64,000 bases of DNA from an uncultured Draconibacterium sp. (lineage in GTDB: Bacteria; Bacteroidota; Bacteroidia; Bacteroidales; Prolixibacteraceae): assembly GCF_963676735.1 (NCBI RefSeq), contig NZ_OY781464.1, positions 777,001 to 841,000 on the forward strand, given 5' to 3'. Position 1 is the first letter of the stretch. The number at the start of each line of letters is the position of its first letter. Positions 39,165 to 47,869 of this stretch are shown piece by piece. A program made the position numbers and the translations under genes. Below the pieces are notes generated by a model. That model ran no database searches, was not told where the DNA came from, and worked only from the letters and a program-made list of their open reading frames with translations.

Positions 39165-39464
39165 GATTCCGGAGATTAAATAAATGAAATGCTGTTGAAA
39201 CTTATTAATGATGTAATACAATTTAGGCGAGGAACTCATAACTTAACAGAGCAGTCAGCCCATGGGGGATGCGTGAAACACCCATGAACCATTTAAAATT
39301 TAAAACAGAATAAAATACGGAAAAAATAAAGGGGAGCTGCGATTGCTGCTCCCCTTGGTTTATGCCTCCTGTGTAGTCAAATTCATTGTGATATTAAGTT
39401 AATTATTAAGTAGTATGCGAAAAATTTGAATCTGCTTACAGGAAATAAATTTTTACTTATTAAA
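39165..39464. other. gap between converging galM and DUF4914 genes
   Basis: 300 bp with no credible gene. Besides the terminator at 39329-39356 it holds a short weak hairpin around 39252-39277 (CATGGG / CCCATG), too short to name. Confidence 0.4.
39329..39356. terminator. hairpin terminator after the ara operon
   Basis: Stem AAGGGGAGC (39329-39337) with GCTCCCCTT (39348-39356), 10-nt loop, preceded by an A-run, so it also terminates opposite transcription. Confidence 0.75.
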
Positions 39465-41417
39465 TTAAATTTTACTATTCTTTTCGTAATCTTCGATGTT
39501 ATTAAACGAATACTCATAGTCCATTGGTATAATTTCATTGTATTCTTCAATTGATGCATTCGATAAACAGGCATCAATAATTTTCCTTCCGGTTTGGAAT
39601 AAATCCTTGTGCAGGTATTTTTTCAGTTCTTTATTAAAAAATTCCTGCAAAATTGCAGCACCTGCATCGTAGGCATCAGTACCTACCTCAACCTGGTTGT
39701 AAACTTTTAAAAATCGGCTCGGTATTTTAGATCCTTCAATAGTGAGGTAATTTAATTCGTAGCCTAAAAGCGAACAACGTGCAGCTTGCATTTGGTCGTC
39801 TCTGAGTTTTGTTCCTCCCCGTCGGGTTAAATATTCACGCATTAAAAGCTGCGGTTTAAAACCAACTTCCCAAACACCAATATTTTGGTTAGGCACCAAC
39901 GAGAATATCGTTCTAGGTGTTTCAATAATTTGTTTTAACAGCATGTTGGCATGGATTATACGGTCGCCTGTTGCAAAAGGCCAGTACGAGCCTACGCCTT
40001 CGCTTTCCATTGCTCCGGTTCCAACAATACTTGGATTTTTGTGTCCGCGTGGAGCGACCAAACGCCATAACCAGGCCAATGCCGGTGGTAAAATATGAAA
40101 TAGCCCAACAATACCGTAAGTTGGGTCTTCAATCGAGCATTTTGGTGTACGTATTCCAAAACTGCGCACATCAACCGATACTGCTCCGTCAATCGAATTC
40201 TCAACAATTTCGCGGGGCATTACAACTCTTGGATTTGGGCAACGTTTGCCCGGTTCGTCTTCAATATGATCCCATATTAATGCGGTTGACTCGGGTTTGG
40301 TATCGATATTTAAAAACAATAAAGGTTTTTTAGGATTGATAGTATTCTTCTCTAAAACCGGGTCGTCGCCGTATTTGTTAACACTGTCGGTTCTTACAAA
40401 CCAGGCGTTTTCAGCATCCATAATTCCCAGTTTCCCATTGTCTTTCTGAAATGATGGATGACAGAATGCCATATCGTCGGCAACAGCTTTAAAGCTGCAT
40501 GTTCGAGGAATGGTTATAAACCTGGTTTCATCGGTACGCGAATTTCTACCCAGTAAAACCCTTCCGTCTGTTTCTCTTAAAATATGTTGATGCAATTCTG
40601 ATTTTCCACCGCCACTGGCACCTTCGTGCATAAAGGTTGTGGTAATGTCGTAAGGACTAATTGATTGTACTGCAGAACAGTGCGCTGTAATCCAGTTTTC
40701 TTTCTCGCCTTGGGCCAGTAGTACGCCGTACAAGCCTTTTTTTGCACTTGGTCCAGGATAAAGGTTGTACGAATACAATTCATGAATGTGGTCTAAACGA
40801 TTGTGAACAACAACTTGCTTTCCGTCAAAATGTGTATGACGGAAAACGGGAGCCACAAAAATTACAGATTTAATTTCGCCTTTTTCACTTATTTCGTCAA
40901 GCGAAACAATTTCCTGCAACATCGAAAGTCCCATGGCAAAAAATCCGGCGTTTGCAGGTGCAATAGCAATTCCCAGTGAGCCTATTCCCTGTCGGCCAGC
41001 AAAATAAAAGAACACCGCCAAATCCTGTTCTTTCAGCCAGTCAAAAGTTTCTGATTGTATGTCAGCAAAAGGATATCCAAATTTATCAGAAAAACGAGTT
41101 TTGGCAGACGGTTTGTCATCGCCAATAACCATGGTTCCCGGATCCCTTCTACGCATATACGCTTCGGTATAATTAACTGAAATACCGTTTTTAACCCGGT
41201 GAACAATTGCTTCGGTGTACGTTCCTTTGCCCTCAATATCATACGAAACGGCAAATTCTTTATTTTCTTTTCCGTTGGTTGCGGCTTCGGCAAGCTCATC
41301 GGTAGAATTAAAAAATGTAAATGATTTACAGGAATTTAGAAGGTTTTGTACATTATCAGGCAATTGAATGCCTTTGCTTTTAAGGTTGCTTGTAAAATTT
41401 GAATACTCTTCGCGCAT
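39465..41417 (-). CDS. DUF4914 family P-loop protein (PEPCK/HPr-kinase-like)
   Basis: 650 residues, no signal peptide. Recognised as DUF4914 by overall composition; function is not established. A P-loop is clear: EGASGGGKSELHQ with Lys272, closest in style to the loops of ATP-PEP carboxykinase and HPr kinase, with nearby HFDGKQVVVHNRLDHIHELY and NPRVVMPREIVENS. A nucleotide-dependent phosphotransfer or decarboxylation reaction on an unknown substrate is a reasonable guess. The preceding gene on the same strand encodes an XRE-cupin regulator (159 bp gap), a pair that suggests small-molecule control. It is not part of the ara operon, which converges on it. Confidence 0.7.
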   Translation of the reverse strand: MREEYSNFTSNLKSKGIQLPDNVQNLLNSCKSFTFFNSTDELAEAATNGKENKEFAVSYDIEGKGTYTEAIVHRVKNGISVNYTEAYMRRRDPGTMVIGDDKPSAKTRFSDKFGYPFADIQSETFDWLKEQDLAVFFYFAGRQGIGSLGIAIAPANAGFFAMGLSMLQEIVSLDEISEKGEIKSVIFVAPVFRHTHFDGKQVVVHNRLDHIHELYSYNLYPGPSAKKGLYGVLLAQGEKENWITAHCSAVQSISPYDITTTFMHEGASGGGKSELHQHILRETDGRVLLGRNSRTDETRFITIPRTCSFKAVADDMAFCHPSFQKDNGKLGIMDAENAWFVRTDSVNKYGDDPVLEKNTINPKKPLLFLNIDTKPESTALIWDHIEDEPGKRCPNPRVVMPREIVENSIDGAVSVDVRSFGIRTPKCSIEDPTYGIVGLFHILPPALAWLWRLVAPRGHKNPSIVGTGAMESEGVGSYWPFATGDRIIHANMLLKQIIETPRTIFSLVPNQNIGVWEVGFKPQLLMREYLTRRGGTKLRDDQMQAARCSLLGYELNYLTIEGSKIPSRFLKVYNQVEVGTDAYDAGAAILQEFFNKELKKYLHKDLFQTGRKIIDACLSNASIEEYNEIIPMDYEYSFNNIEDYEKNSKI

Positions 41418-41576
41418 ACTAATACTTTTTTGAGTTATTGTACCGGCTTAACTCGTGCCGGTAACGTGGCGCAAAACTATAAAAAGCTTTAGTATCGTTT
41501 AAAAAATAAAGAAGAACTTAATACTATTTAAGTATTTATTAACTTATTAAGTAGAGATGAAAATTGCAGTGTTTTT

Positions 41577-42128
41577 CTAAATGTTTGGAGGAGTAACCAC
41601 CCAAATTGCCCGGGTAACACCATTGTGAATATTTTTGGCGTTATGCATAATGTTTGAATTGAAATAGAAACTATCTCCTACTTCCAAATCGTAAGTTTTG
41701 TCCTCGAGTGTTATAGCCAGTTTTCCCTCGGTTAAGTAGCAAAACTCTTGTCCGGGATGATTGGTCATAATTCCGTTACTGTCTGAATTAGGCACAAACT
41801 CAAGAAGGTATGTCTCCATTTGCTTATGCGGATCGTGGTGCGAAAGCAGGAAAAGTTTGGTTCCGCTTTTATTTTTCTGCACAAATTTTTTCTGCTTGTC
41901 CGAAATCAGCGGTTGTTGTAACAGGGTTTCATTTTCTCCAATTAATTCACCAACAGTTGTATTTAAACTGTCGGCAATATTTTTTAAGGTAAGAATGGAT
42001 GGAAAAGCTTTTGCATTTTCAATTTGCGATAACGCGCTGGAGCTGATTCCTATTTTTCCAGCTAAATCGTTAAGCCTTAGGTGTAAGTTTTCTCTTTTTC
42101 TTCGTATTCTTTCCCCTAGTCGTTTCAT
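41577..42128 (-). CDS. XRE-family regulator with C-terminal cupin domain
   Basis: 183 residues. Helix-turn-helix at 5-60 (GERIRRKRENLHLRLNDLAGKIGISSSALSQIENAKAFPS), then a cupin (about 105-180) with a HPGQEFCYLTEGKLAITLEDKTYDLEVGDSFYFNSNIMH core carrying histidine/glutamate ligands. This PuuR/MAE_28990-like arrangement couples binding of a small metabolite to DNA binding. Located just upstream of the DUF4914 gene and probably its controller. Confidence 0.92.
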   Translation of the reverse strand: MKRLGERIRRKRENLHLRLNDLAGKIGISSSALSQIENAKAFPSILTLKNIADSLNTTVGELIGENETLLQQPLISDKQKKFVQKNKSGTKLFLLSHHDPHKQMETYLLEFVPNSDSNGIMTNHPGQEFCYLTEGKLAITLEDKTYDLEVGDSFYFNSNIMHNAKNIHNGVTRAIWVVTPPNI

Positions 42129-42348
42129 AAATTAGCTCTACCTGGTTGTTAATTTTTTTGTTTGTGCCACAAAAAAATGACATTGCCAACAAAGGTAAAA
42201 GAAATATCTAAGCTGTTAAAGATTAGTTAATAAATTAAGTAGCTTTTAAATAGTGTGTTGTTTTGTTTTATTTGAAGCCGGAGCTGTTTTTATAAGTAAT
42301 TTTATATTATCGTTGTATTTATGAGATTAATTTCGTGGCGCTTACTTT

Positions 42349-42556
42349 TTTATAACAAAGCACTGCCATCGGGCCAGGTGGAGAAGTGCTTTGGGACGAT
42401 GGAACAATTATACATCAAAATCATTTTGGAATGCCCTTCTTGCTGATTGAAAATGGCGTGCCTACCCATTTGTTTGCCGCAACCGGCAACGGACCTAAAG
42501 GCTGGAAGTTTGATAAAACATGGAACATGTTAATTCCTTTAAAAACTATTTTTTAG
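42349..42556 (+). pseudogene. 3' remnant of a GH43/GH117-like gene
   Basis: Reads in frame GEVLWDDGTIIHQNHFGMP ... PTHLFAATGNG ... FDKTWNMLIPLKTIF and stops with TAG at 42554-42556. It matches the last ~55 residues of the lipoprotein gene at 45074-46198 (WDDGTTTHQNHFERP, PTHFFAATGNG, FDKTWNMVIPLKNIS) but has no start and no upstream part. So it is the tail of a deleted or rearranged paralog, 47 bp before the GH92 gene. Confidence 0.85.
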
Positions 42557-42602
42557 AGAGTAATAAGCAAAATTTTTACAATCTTCGAATAAAAATTTAG
42601 AT

Positions 42603-44939
42603 ATGAACTGTAACCAAAAACGTATTCTTTTTTTGTTTCTGTTGTTGTTGTCGGTCTATTACACAGAAGCACAAAAAATGCCGGTAGACCTGGTAAATCC
42701 ATTTGTTGATACCCACAATTCGCGCTGGTTTTATTTTAATTCGGCATCTCGTCCGTTTGGCATGGTAAACCTTAGTCCCGACACTGATACTGATAAAACA
42801 TGGAGTTCGGGGTATTTGTACGATAGCAAATCCATTCGATGTTTTAGCCATATACATGCCTGGCAGTTGGCTGGTATTGCGGTTATGCCAACAACAGGCG
42901 AGTTTAAAGGGCACTTAGGAATGAACGCATACCAATCAGCTTTTACTCACGATACCGAAGTAGCAAAACCCGGTTACCATAAAGTGGTGCTCGATGATTA
43001 TGAAATAACAGCAGAGCTTACTTCTTCAACACGCGTTGGTTTTCACAGGTACACCTTCCCCGAAAAGAAAAATAAGGCCATTATTTTTGATACTGGGGCA
43101 AAGCTTGCCCATGGGCCTACGGTCTACTCGAAAGTATGGAAAGTTAGCGATACTGAAATTGCAGGAGTTCAGGTACTAAGCAAGACAGGTCGTCGCCCCA
43201 AAGATACTCCTGTTTATTTTGTAGCACGCCTAAATAAGCCTTTCAGTTCGATAAAAGGCTGGAAAGATAAAAAGCTCTTGGCCAATGCGCCCGATACCAT
43301 CCAGGGAGTAAATGCTGGTGCCGCTTTATTTTTCGATTCAGAAGAAAAAGAAGAAATTTTAATGAAAGTTGGAATTTCGTATGTAAGTACCGAACAAGCC
43401 CGCTTAAACCTCGATACCGAAATTAACCATTGGGATTTCAACCAGGTTGTTCAATCTTCGGTTGATGAGTGGAACGAGTGGTTGGGAAGAATTGAGATAA
43501 AAGGAGGAACTGAGCAGCAACAAATTAAGTTTTATACTGATTTATGGCGCTCGTTACTTGGGCGAAGAATTGTAAGCGATGTAGATGGGAAATACATGGA
43601 CAGAACGGGTGAAAATGCTGTGGTACGTTCGGTTCGTGTAGATGAAAACGGTGAGCCGCTGTTTCCGCATTATAATTTTGATGCGTGGTGGGGCAGCCAC
43701 TGGTCGTTGAATATTCTCTGGTCGATGGTATACCCCGAAGTGATGGATGGTTTTTGTAACACCATGGTTGATATGTACCAAAATGGCGGATTAATTCCAC
43801 GCGGACCTTCAGGTGGGAACTATACTTTTGTAATGATTGGCGATCCGTCAACCTCGTTTTTTGCAACAGCCTATAATAAAGGAATCCGGAATTACGATGC
43901 TGAAAAAGCCTATGAAGGTTTACGAAAAAATGCATTTGTAGGTGGTTCACGCGACCATGCCGGATACGAACACAATACACCCGCCTTTGGCGGAGGAATG
44001 CAGTATTACGTAAAACAGGGTTGGGTTCCGGAGGGAATCAAAGCAAAAGGCGGCCATAAGGACGGGGCATCGATGACCCTGGAATATGCCTACCAGGATT
44101 GGTGTTTGGCACAAATGGCAAAATCCCTTGGAAAAGATAGCGATTATGAGTTGTTTATGGAACGATCTGAAAATTACAAGCACCTGTGGAATCCTGAAAC
44201 CCGAATGATGCATCCGCGCGAAATGGACGGTAGTTGGATCGAAGATTTTCAGCCGGTGGTTGAAGGTTTTAATGCACGGGGTTTTTGCGAAAGTAACTCG
44301 GCTATCTACACGCATTTTATTCCACACGATATGGCCGGATTAATCGAACTTTTTGGTGGCAACGAAAAGTATACCCATTTTTTGGATTGGTGTTTTAACG
44401 AAGGCGAAAAGCTTGATTTTGTAGGAATTAACAAAAATCATGCGGCTAACTGGATTGACTATGGGAACCAGCCCGGTACCGGAATGGCGCATTTGTTTAA
44501 CTACTCGGGAGCGCCATGGCTTACCCAAAAGTGGGTGCGAAAAGTAAAAGAGGCCTATGGCGATATTACGCCTTACGATGGCTATAAAGGCGACGAAGAC
44601 CAGGGGCAAATGGGGGCTTTGGGTGTATTAATGGCAATCGGATTATTTCAGGTTGATGGAGGGGCTGCGGTAAAACCTTATTATGAAATTACAAGTCCGC
44701 TGTTTAGCGAAATTAGTATTCGGCTAAATCCCGATTATTATTCAGGTGAAAAATTTGTAATTAAAACCAATCAGCCGGAACATACTTATATTCAATCGGC
44801 CAAACTAAATGATAAGCCTTGGGAAAAGTGTTGGTTTTATCACTCCGATTTTGAAAAAGGCGGAACACTGGAACTGGAATTGGGAATGGAGCCGAATAAA
44901 AAATGGGGGATGAAAGATCCTTTGCCCATAGAGAAATAA
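42603..44939 (+). CDS. GH92 alpha-mannosidase-like enzyme
   Basis: 778 residues, signal peptide to about residue 21. GH92 two-domain fold: N-terminal beta-sandwich opening VDLVNPFVDTHNSRWFYFNSASRPFGMVNLSPDTDTD and an (alpha/alpha)6 domain. The calcium/base pair is present as Asp664 and Asp666 in KGDEDQGQMGA. The loop that in alpha-1,2-mannosidases carries the HEPS-type motif reads YGNQPGTGMAH here (Gln623), so the preferred linkage or leaving group may differ. Exported. Follows a gene fragment and precedes the GH43/GH117-like gene; the two probably act on one mannose-containing glycan. Confidence 0.92.
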   Translation: MNCNQKRILFLFLLLLSVYYTEAQKMPVDLVNPFVDTHNSRWFYFNSASRPFGMVNLSPDTDTDKTWSSGYLYDSKSIRCFSHIHAWQLAGIAVMPTTGEFKGHLGMNAYQSAFTHDTEVAKPGYHKVVLDDYEITAELTSSTRVGFHRYTFPEKKNKAIIFDTGAKLAHGPTVYSKVWKVSDTEIAGVQVLSKTGRRPKDTPVYFVARLNKPFSSIKGWKDKKLLANAPDTIQGVNAGAALFFDSEEKEEILMKVGISYVSTEQARLNLDTEINHWDFNQVVQSSVDEWNEWLGRIEIKGGTEQQQIKFYTDLWRSLLGRRIVSDVDGKYMDRTGENAVVRSVRVDENGEPLFPHYNFDAWWGSHWSLNILWSMVYPEVMDGFCNTMVDMYQNGGLIPRGPSGGNYTFVMIGDPSTSFFATAYNKGIRNYDAEKAYEGLRKNAFVGGSRDHAGYEHNTPAFGGGMQYYVKQGWVPEGIKAKGGHKDGASMTLEYAYQDWCLAQMAKSLGKDSDYELFMERSENYKHLWNPETRMMHPREMDGSWIEDFQPVVEGFNARGFCESNSAIYTHFIPHDMAGLIELFGGNEKYTHFLDWCFNEGEKLDFVGINKNHAANWIDYGNQPGTGMAHLFNYSGAPWLTQKWVRKVKEAYGDITPYDGYKGDEDQGQMGALGVLMAIGLFQVDGGAAVKPYYEITSPLFSEISIRLNPDYYSGEKFVIKTNQPEHTYIQSAKLNDKPWEKCWFYHSDFEKGGTLELELGMEPNKKWGMKDPLPIEK

Positions 44940-45073
44940 ATAAGCGATTTTATAAACTATCACAAAATTTGTCCCTATTAACCGCTTGCTGTCTCTTATA
45001 TTTACCGGCCTTTATTCGTTAGATTTTAAACAGATAAATCGGTTTCCTAAAAATGAACAAAAAAAATAAAAAA

Positions 45074-46198
45074 ATGAAACGACGCCACTTTATCCAAAAT
45101 TCAATACTTTCAGCTGCAGGTATTTCATTATCATCAGGCTTGTTGGCCTGTGCTAAGGCAACCCGCGAAATTGCATTTATCGACCGTATTTTGCCGGCAC
45201 CTGTAGGTGGTGGCTACCAGGATCCGGATTATTGGGTTTGGGGTTCGTCGGTAATACAAGGCGAAGACGGGAAATACCACATGTTTGCCAGCCGCTGGTT
45301 AAAAGCGCTGGGCTTTGGAAAATGGGTGACCAACTCTGAAGTGGTACATGCTGTGGCCGATACACCGGTTGGCCCCTACAAAACAGTAAAAGTTGCCTTG
45401 CCCATGCGCGGAAAAGAATACTGGGACGGCATGTGCACTCACAATCCACGCGTGGTAAAATACAAAGACAAATTTCTGTTGTACTACTTTGGAAATACTT
45501 ACGATTTTGAACAGCCAAGCCTTGAAAATAAGGAATTACCTAACGAAAACTGGACTGCAGCCTGGATGAACAAGCGTGTTGGTGTGGCTATTAGCGACAG
45601 TGTTTACGGCCCATGGAAACGTTTGGATAAACCGGTAATTGAACCTCGTCCCGGGAAATGGGATGCCTCTATTACCTCAAACCCTGCACCGGTTGTAAAC
45701 GATAAAACCGGCGAAATTTTGTTGATGTATAAATCGTCGGAACATGGTCCGCAACCACCTCTTTTATTGGGTGTGGCAAAAGCAACCAACCCTGAGGGAC
45801 CGTACGAAAGGCTTAGCGATAAACCAATATTCCGTTTCGAAAAGCCAGGGCAAGAGCATATTGATGTTGAAGATCCGTATGTGTGGTGGAACGGCGAAAA
45901 ATACGAAGCCATTATTAAAGATCGCTCGGGCGAGATTTGTGGCGAAGAAGGAGGCGGAATTCATGTGTGGAGCAACGATGGTGTAAACTGGCAGTTGTTC
46001 GACAAAGTAAAAGCCTACAGTCGCGATATTTTGTGGGATGATGGAACAACAACACATCAAAACCATTTTGAGCGTCCTTTCCTCCTTATTGAAGACGGCA
46101 TACCAACCCACTTTTTTGCAGCAACAGGAAATGGCGATAAAGCCTGGAGTTTCGACAAAACATGGAATATGGTGATACCGCTTAAAAATATAAGTTAG
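45074..46198 (+). CDS. GH43/GH117-like five-bladed propeller lipoprotein with Tat-type signal
   Basis: ATG at 45074 preferred over 45053, because it starts MKRRHFIQNS, a twin-arginine motif, followed by LLAC (Cys26 lipobox); 374 residues. Propeller motifs: GGGYQDPDYWVWGSSVIQ, CTHNPRVVKYKDKFLLYYFGNTYD, ITSNPAPVV, HIDVEDPYVWWN and GTTTHQNHFERP. These resemble the GH43/GH117 clan and proteins annotated as sucrase-like hydrolases, but no family can be fixed and the acid residue was not assigned. A second partial copy of its 3' end lies before GH92. Folded export through Tat fits the RR motif. Confidence 0.75.
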   Translation: MKRRHFIQNSILSAAGISLSSGLLACAKATREIAFIDRILPAPVGGGYQDPDYWVWGSSVIQGEDGKYHMFASRWLKALGFGKWVTNSEVVHAVADTPVGPYKTVKVALPMRGKEYWDGMCTHNPRVVKYKDKFLLYYFGNTYDFEQPSLENKELPNENWTAAWMNKRVGVAISDSVYGPWKRLDKPVIEPRPGKWDASITSNPAPVVNDKTGEILLMYKSSEHGPQPPLLLGVAKATNPEGPYERLSDKPIFRFEKPGQEHIDVEDPYVWWNGEKYEAIIKDRSGEICGEEGGGIHVWSNDGVNWQLFDKVKAYSRDILWDDGTTTHQNHFERPFLLIEDGIPTHFFAATGNGDKAWSFDKTWNMVIPLKNIS

Positions 46199-46436
46199 TT
46201 GTTTTTAAGAGGCTTTGTGGCACTTAGGCTAAATTGCAACAGGTAGGAGGTAATTGTATTTTGTGTGTGTTTTTAGTTGCAAGCCTTAAGAATTATAAAA
46301 ACAATGGTGTATCAGTAATGCTGAGGTTCGAAATATCAAAAAAATAATAGGAATAACTAAATACATTGTACGACAAGAATGTGACGGAGCGCATTAATAA
46401 AAGAGCTAAACTTTTATTCAATTTCTTGATTTTTAC
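46199..46436. other. non-coding gap before the mobile region
   Basis: About 240 bp; no gene, repeat or terminator recognised. Left boundary of the mobile region lies at its right end. Confidence 0.4.
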
Positions 46437-46483
46437 TGGTTGGGATGCCAGAATTCGAACCTGGGATCCCCTGCTCTAAAAGC
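46437..46483 (-). other. tRNA-Pro 3' fragment, decayed attachment site (att1)
   Basis: On the minus strand it reads from the anticodon loop to the CCA end: GAGCAGGGGATCCCAGG, GTTCGAATTC T-loop, CATCCCAACCA. No 5' half of a tRNA is present. It matches the fragment at 56564-56610 with several substitutions, and the similarity continues into the integrase region to its right. Confidence 0.8.
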
Positions 46484-46617
46484 ATTTAGAATAGGATTTT
46501 TAATTTCGTGTGCTGTCTTATAGTCAGATAGTCAGTTAGATATGAATTTTTTGTTTGTTCTTAAATTTCATTTTTTTACCTTTAAATATCCATTTGTTGT
46601 ATCCAGGAATGATGTAA

Positions 46618-46707
46618 ATAATTGGTTTTGAAAGTGTTCTGAGAAAGAGATAGTTGTCTTAAGGTAAATATCCTATTTATTTGTGTATTTCCAAAGATCC
46701 AAAGATG
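46618..46707 (+). pseudogene. remnant of integrase 5' end
   Basis: Aligns with the first 30 codons of the integrase at 56770 (VLRKR, GKYPIYLCISKDPK versus VLRKK, GKYPIYLRISKDRK). The start codon has become ATA and two in-frame stops (TAG, TAA) interrupt it; the similarity ends near 46707. So an older related element left only this piece. Confidence 0.85.
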
Positions 46708-46812
46708 CATCGATAAAACAGAAACGGCATCAGAATGATTTGTTAAAATAGTTATTGGCGATTATATATGCCACCAGTTACTCAATTAATTCTGATTTAA
46801 TTCACAAAAGAA

Positions 46813-47658
46813 ATGTCGAACAATTTTATAGATCAATTTATTTCACTGTCGAAAAAGTATTTTAAAACTTACTTTTGGATCAGCATTTCCGCTTTCCTGT
46901 TCATCCTGTTTTTCCAACCTTTTCCATCCCATAAATTCGAATCTGAAAATAAGAATTTGTTCATTGCCGGTTATGGTGCAATAATTTTTATCGTTCAGGT
47001 AATTGTACAAATCATTTTTCAGCGCCACCTTCTTCGCAACGATATCGATGGAGAATATAATCCCTTGCTGAATTCGCTGTATTACTTTTCGCAGATCGCA
47101 TTAACAAGCGTTGCGTTTGTATTTTATATCCGCTACGTTGGGAATACCGGCATTACCTTTAATCTTGTTCTGCGTGTTGTAGTTATTAGCCTAAGCGCAC
47201 CAGTTACTATATATTTGAAAGATACGCTTTTATCGACGCACGGGAAATACAAGAAGATTTTGGAGGAAAACAGGCAGATGCAGGACAAACTAAGGCAATT
47301 CTCAGAAAGCTACGCAGACAAGTTTATCGAATTCATTTCTGAGAATGAGGCCGATAATATCAGGCTACAGGTATCAGAGATTATTTTTGTAAAATCAGCC
47401 GACAACTATGTTGAGATCGGTTTCAGGGCTGGTGGGGAGATTAGTAAGAAAATGGTGCGAAACACGCTGAAAAATATTGAAAAACAACTCAGGGAGTTTA
47501 ATAATTTTGTACGAACACACCGTTCCAGTATTGTCAATATCCAATACATCGATAAGTTGAATAAAAACTTTAACAGCTACTGGTTAACACTTATTGATAC
47601 AAAAGAGACAATTCCTGTTTCCCGACAGTATTTAATGATTGTAAAGGACTTGTTATAA
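46813..47658 (+). CDS. membrane-bound LytTR-family transcription regulator
   Basis: 281 residues: four hydrophobic helices (about 22-40, 50-72, 82-105, 112-133), a coiled segment (KKILEENRQMQDKLRQFSE), and a LytTR DNA-binding domain (about 175-281: LQVSEIIFVKSADNYVEIGF, FVRTHRSSIVNIQYIDKL). Such proteins bind DNA while anchored in the membrane. It stands 211 bp before the radical SAM gene on the same strand and may control the radical SAM/desaturase pair. Confidence 0.9.
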   Translation: MSNNFIDQFISLSKKYFKTYFWISISAFLFILFFQPFPSHKFESENKNLFIAGYGAIIFIVQVIVQIIFQRHLLRNDIDGEYNPLLNSLYYFSQIALTSVAFVFYIRYVGNTGITFNLVLRVVVISLSAPVTIYLKDTLLSTHGKYKKILEENRQMQDKLRQFSESYADKFIEFISENEADNIRLQVSEIIFVKSADNYVEIGFRAGGEISKKMVRNTLKNIEKQLREFNNFVRTHRSSIVNIQYIDKLNKNFNSYWLTLIDTKETIPVSRQYLMIVKDLL

Positions 47659-47869
47659 GGTTTAGGGACGAATGGCATTCGCCATCGTATTTTAGTATTC
47701 GTCTTTTCAATCCATATTTTGTCCCAAAAAACTTTTGCTTATCCCTTTCATTTTTTTTCGGTAAAATCGTGATGTATTTTTATGTCAGTACTTTATTCTT
47801 TTTAAGAAAATAAGGAGAAGCGAAATACTTTTGCGTGCCTCAATTTTCGATTGATTAAATAGTAATTTC

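Noticed and set aside
39246..39282. Possible riboswitch or small RNA (CATGGG / CCCATG hairpin)
   Set aside because: Arms of only 6 bp, no known riboswitch core, and located after, not before, a gene.
46437..46490. Intact tRNA gene
   Set aside because: Only the anticodon-loop to CCA portion is present; no D-arm or acceptor 5' strand follows, so it is a fragment.
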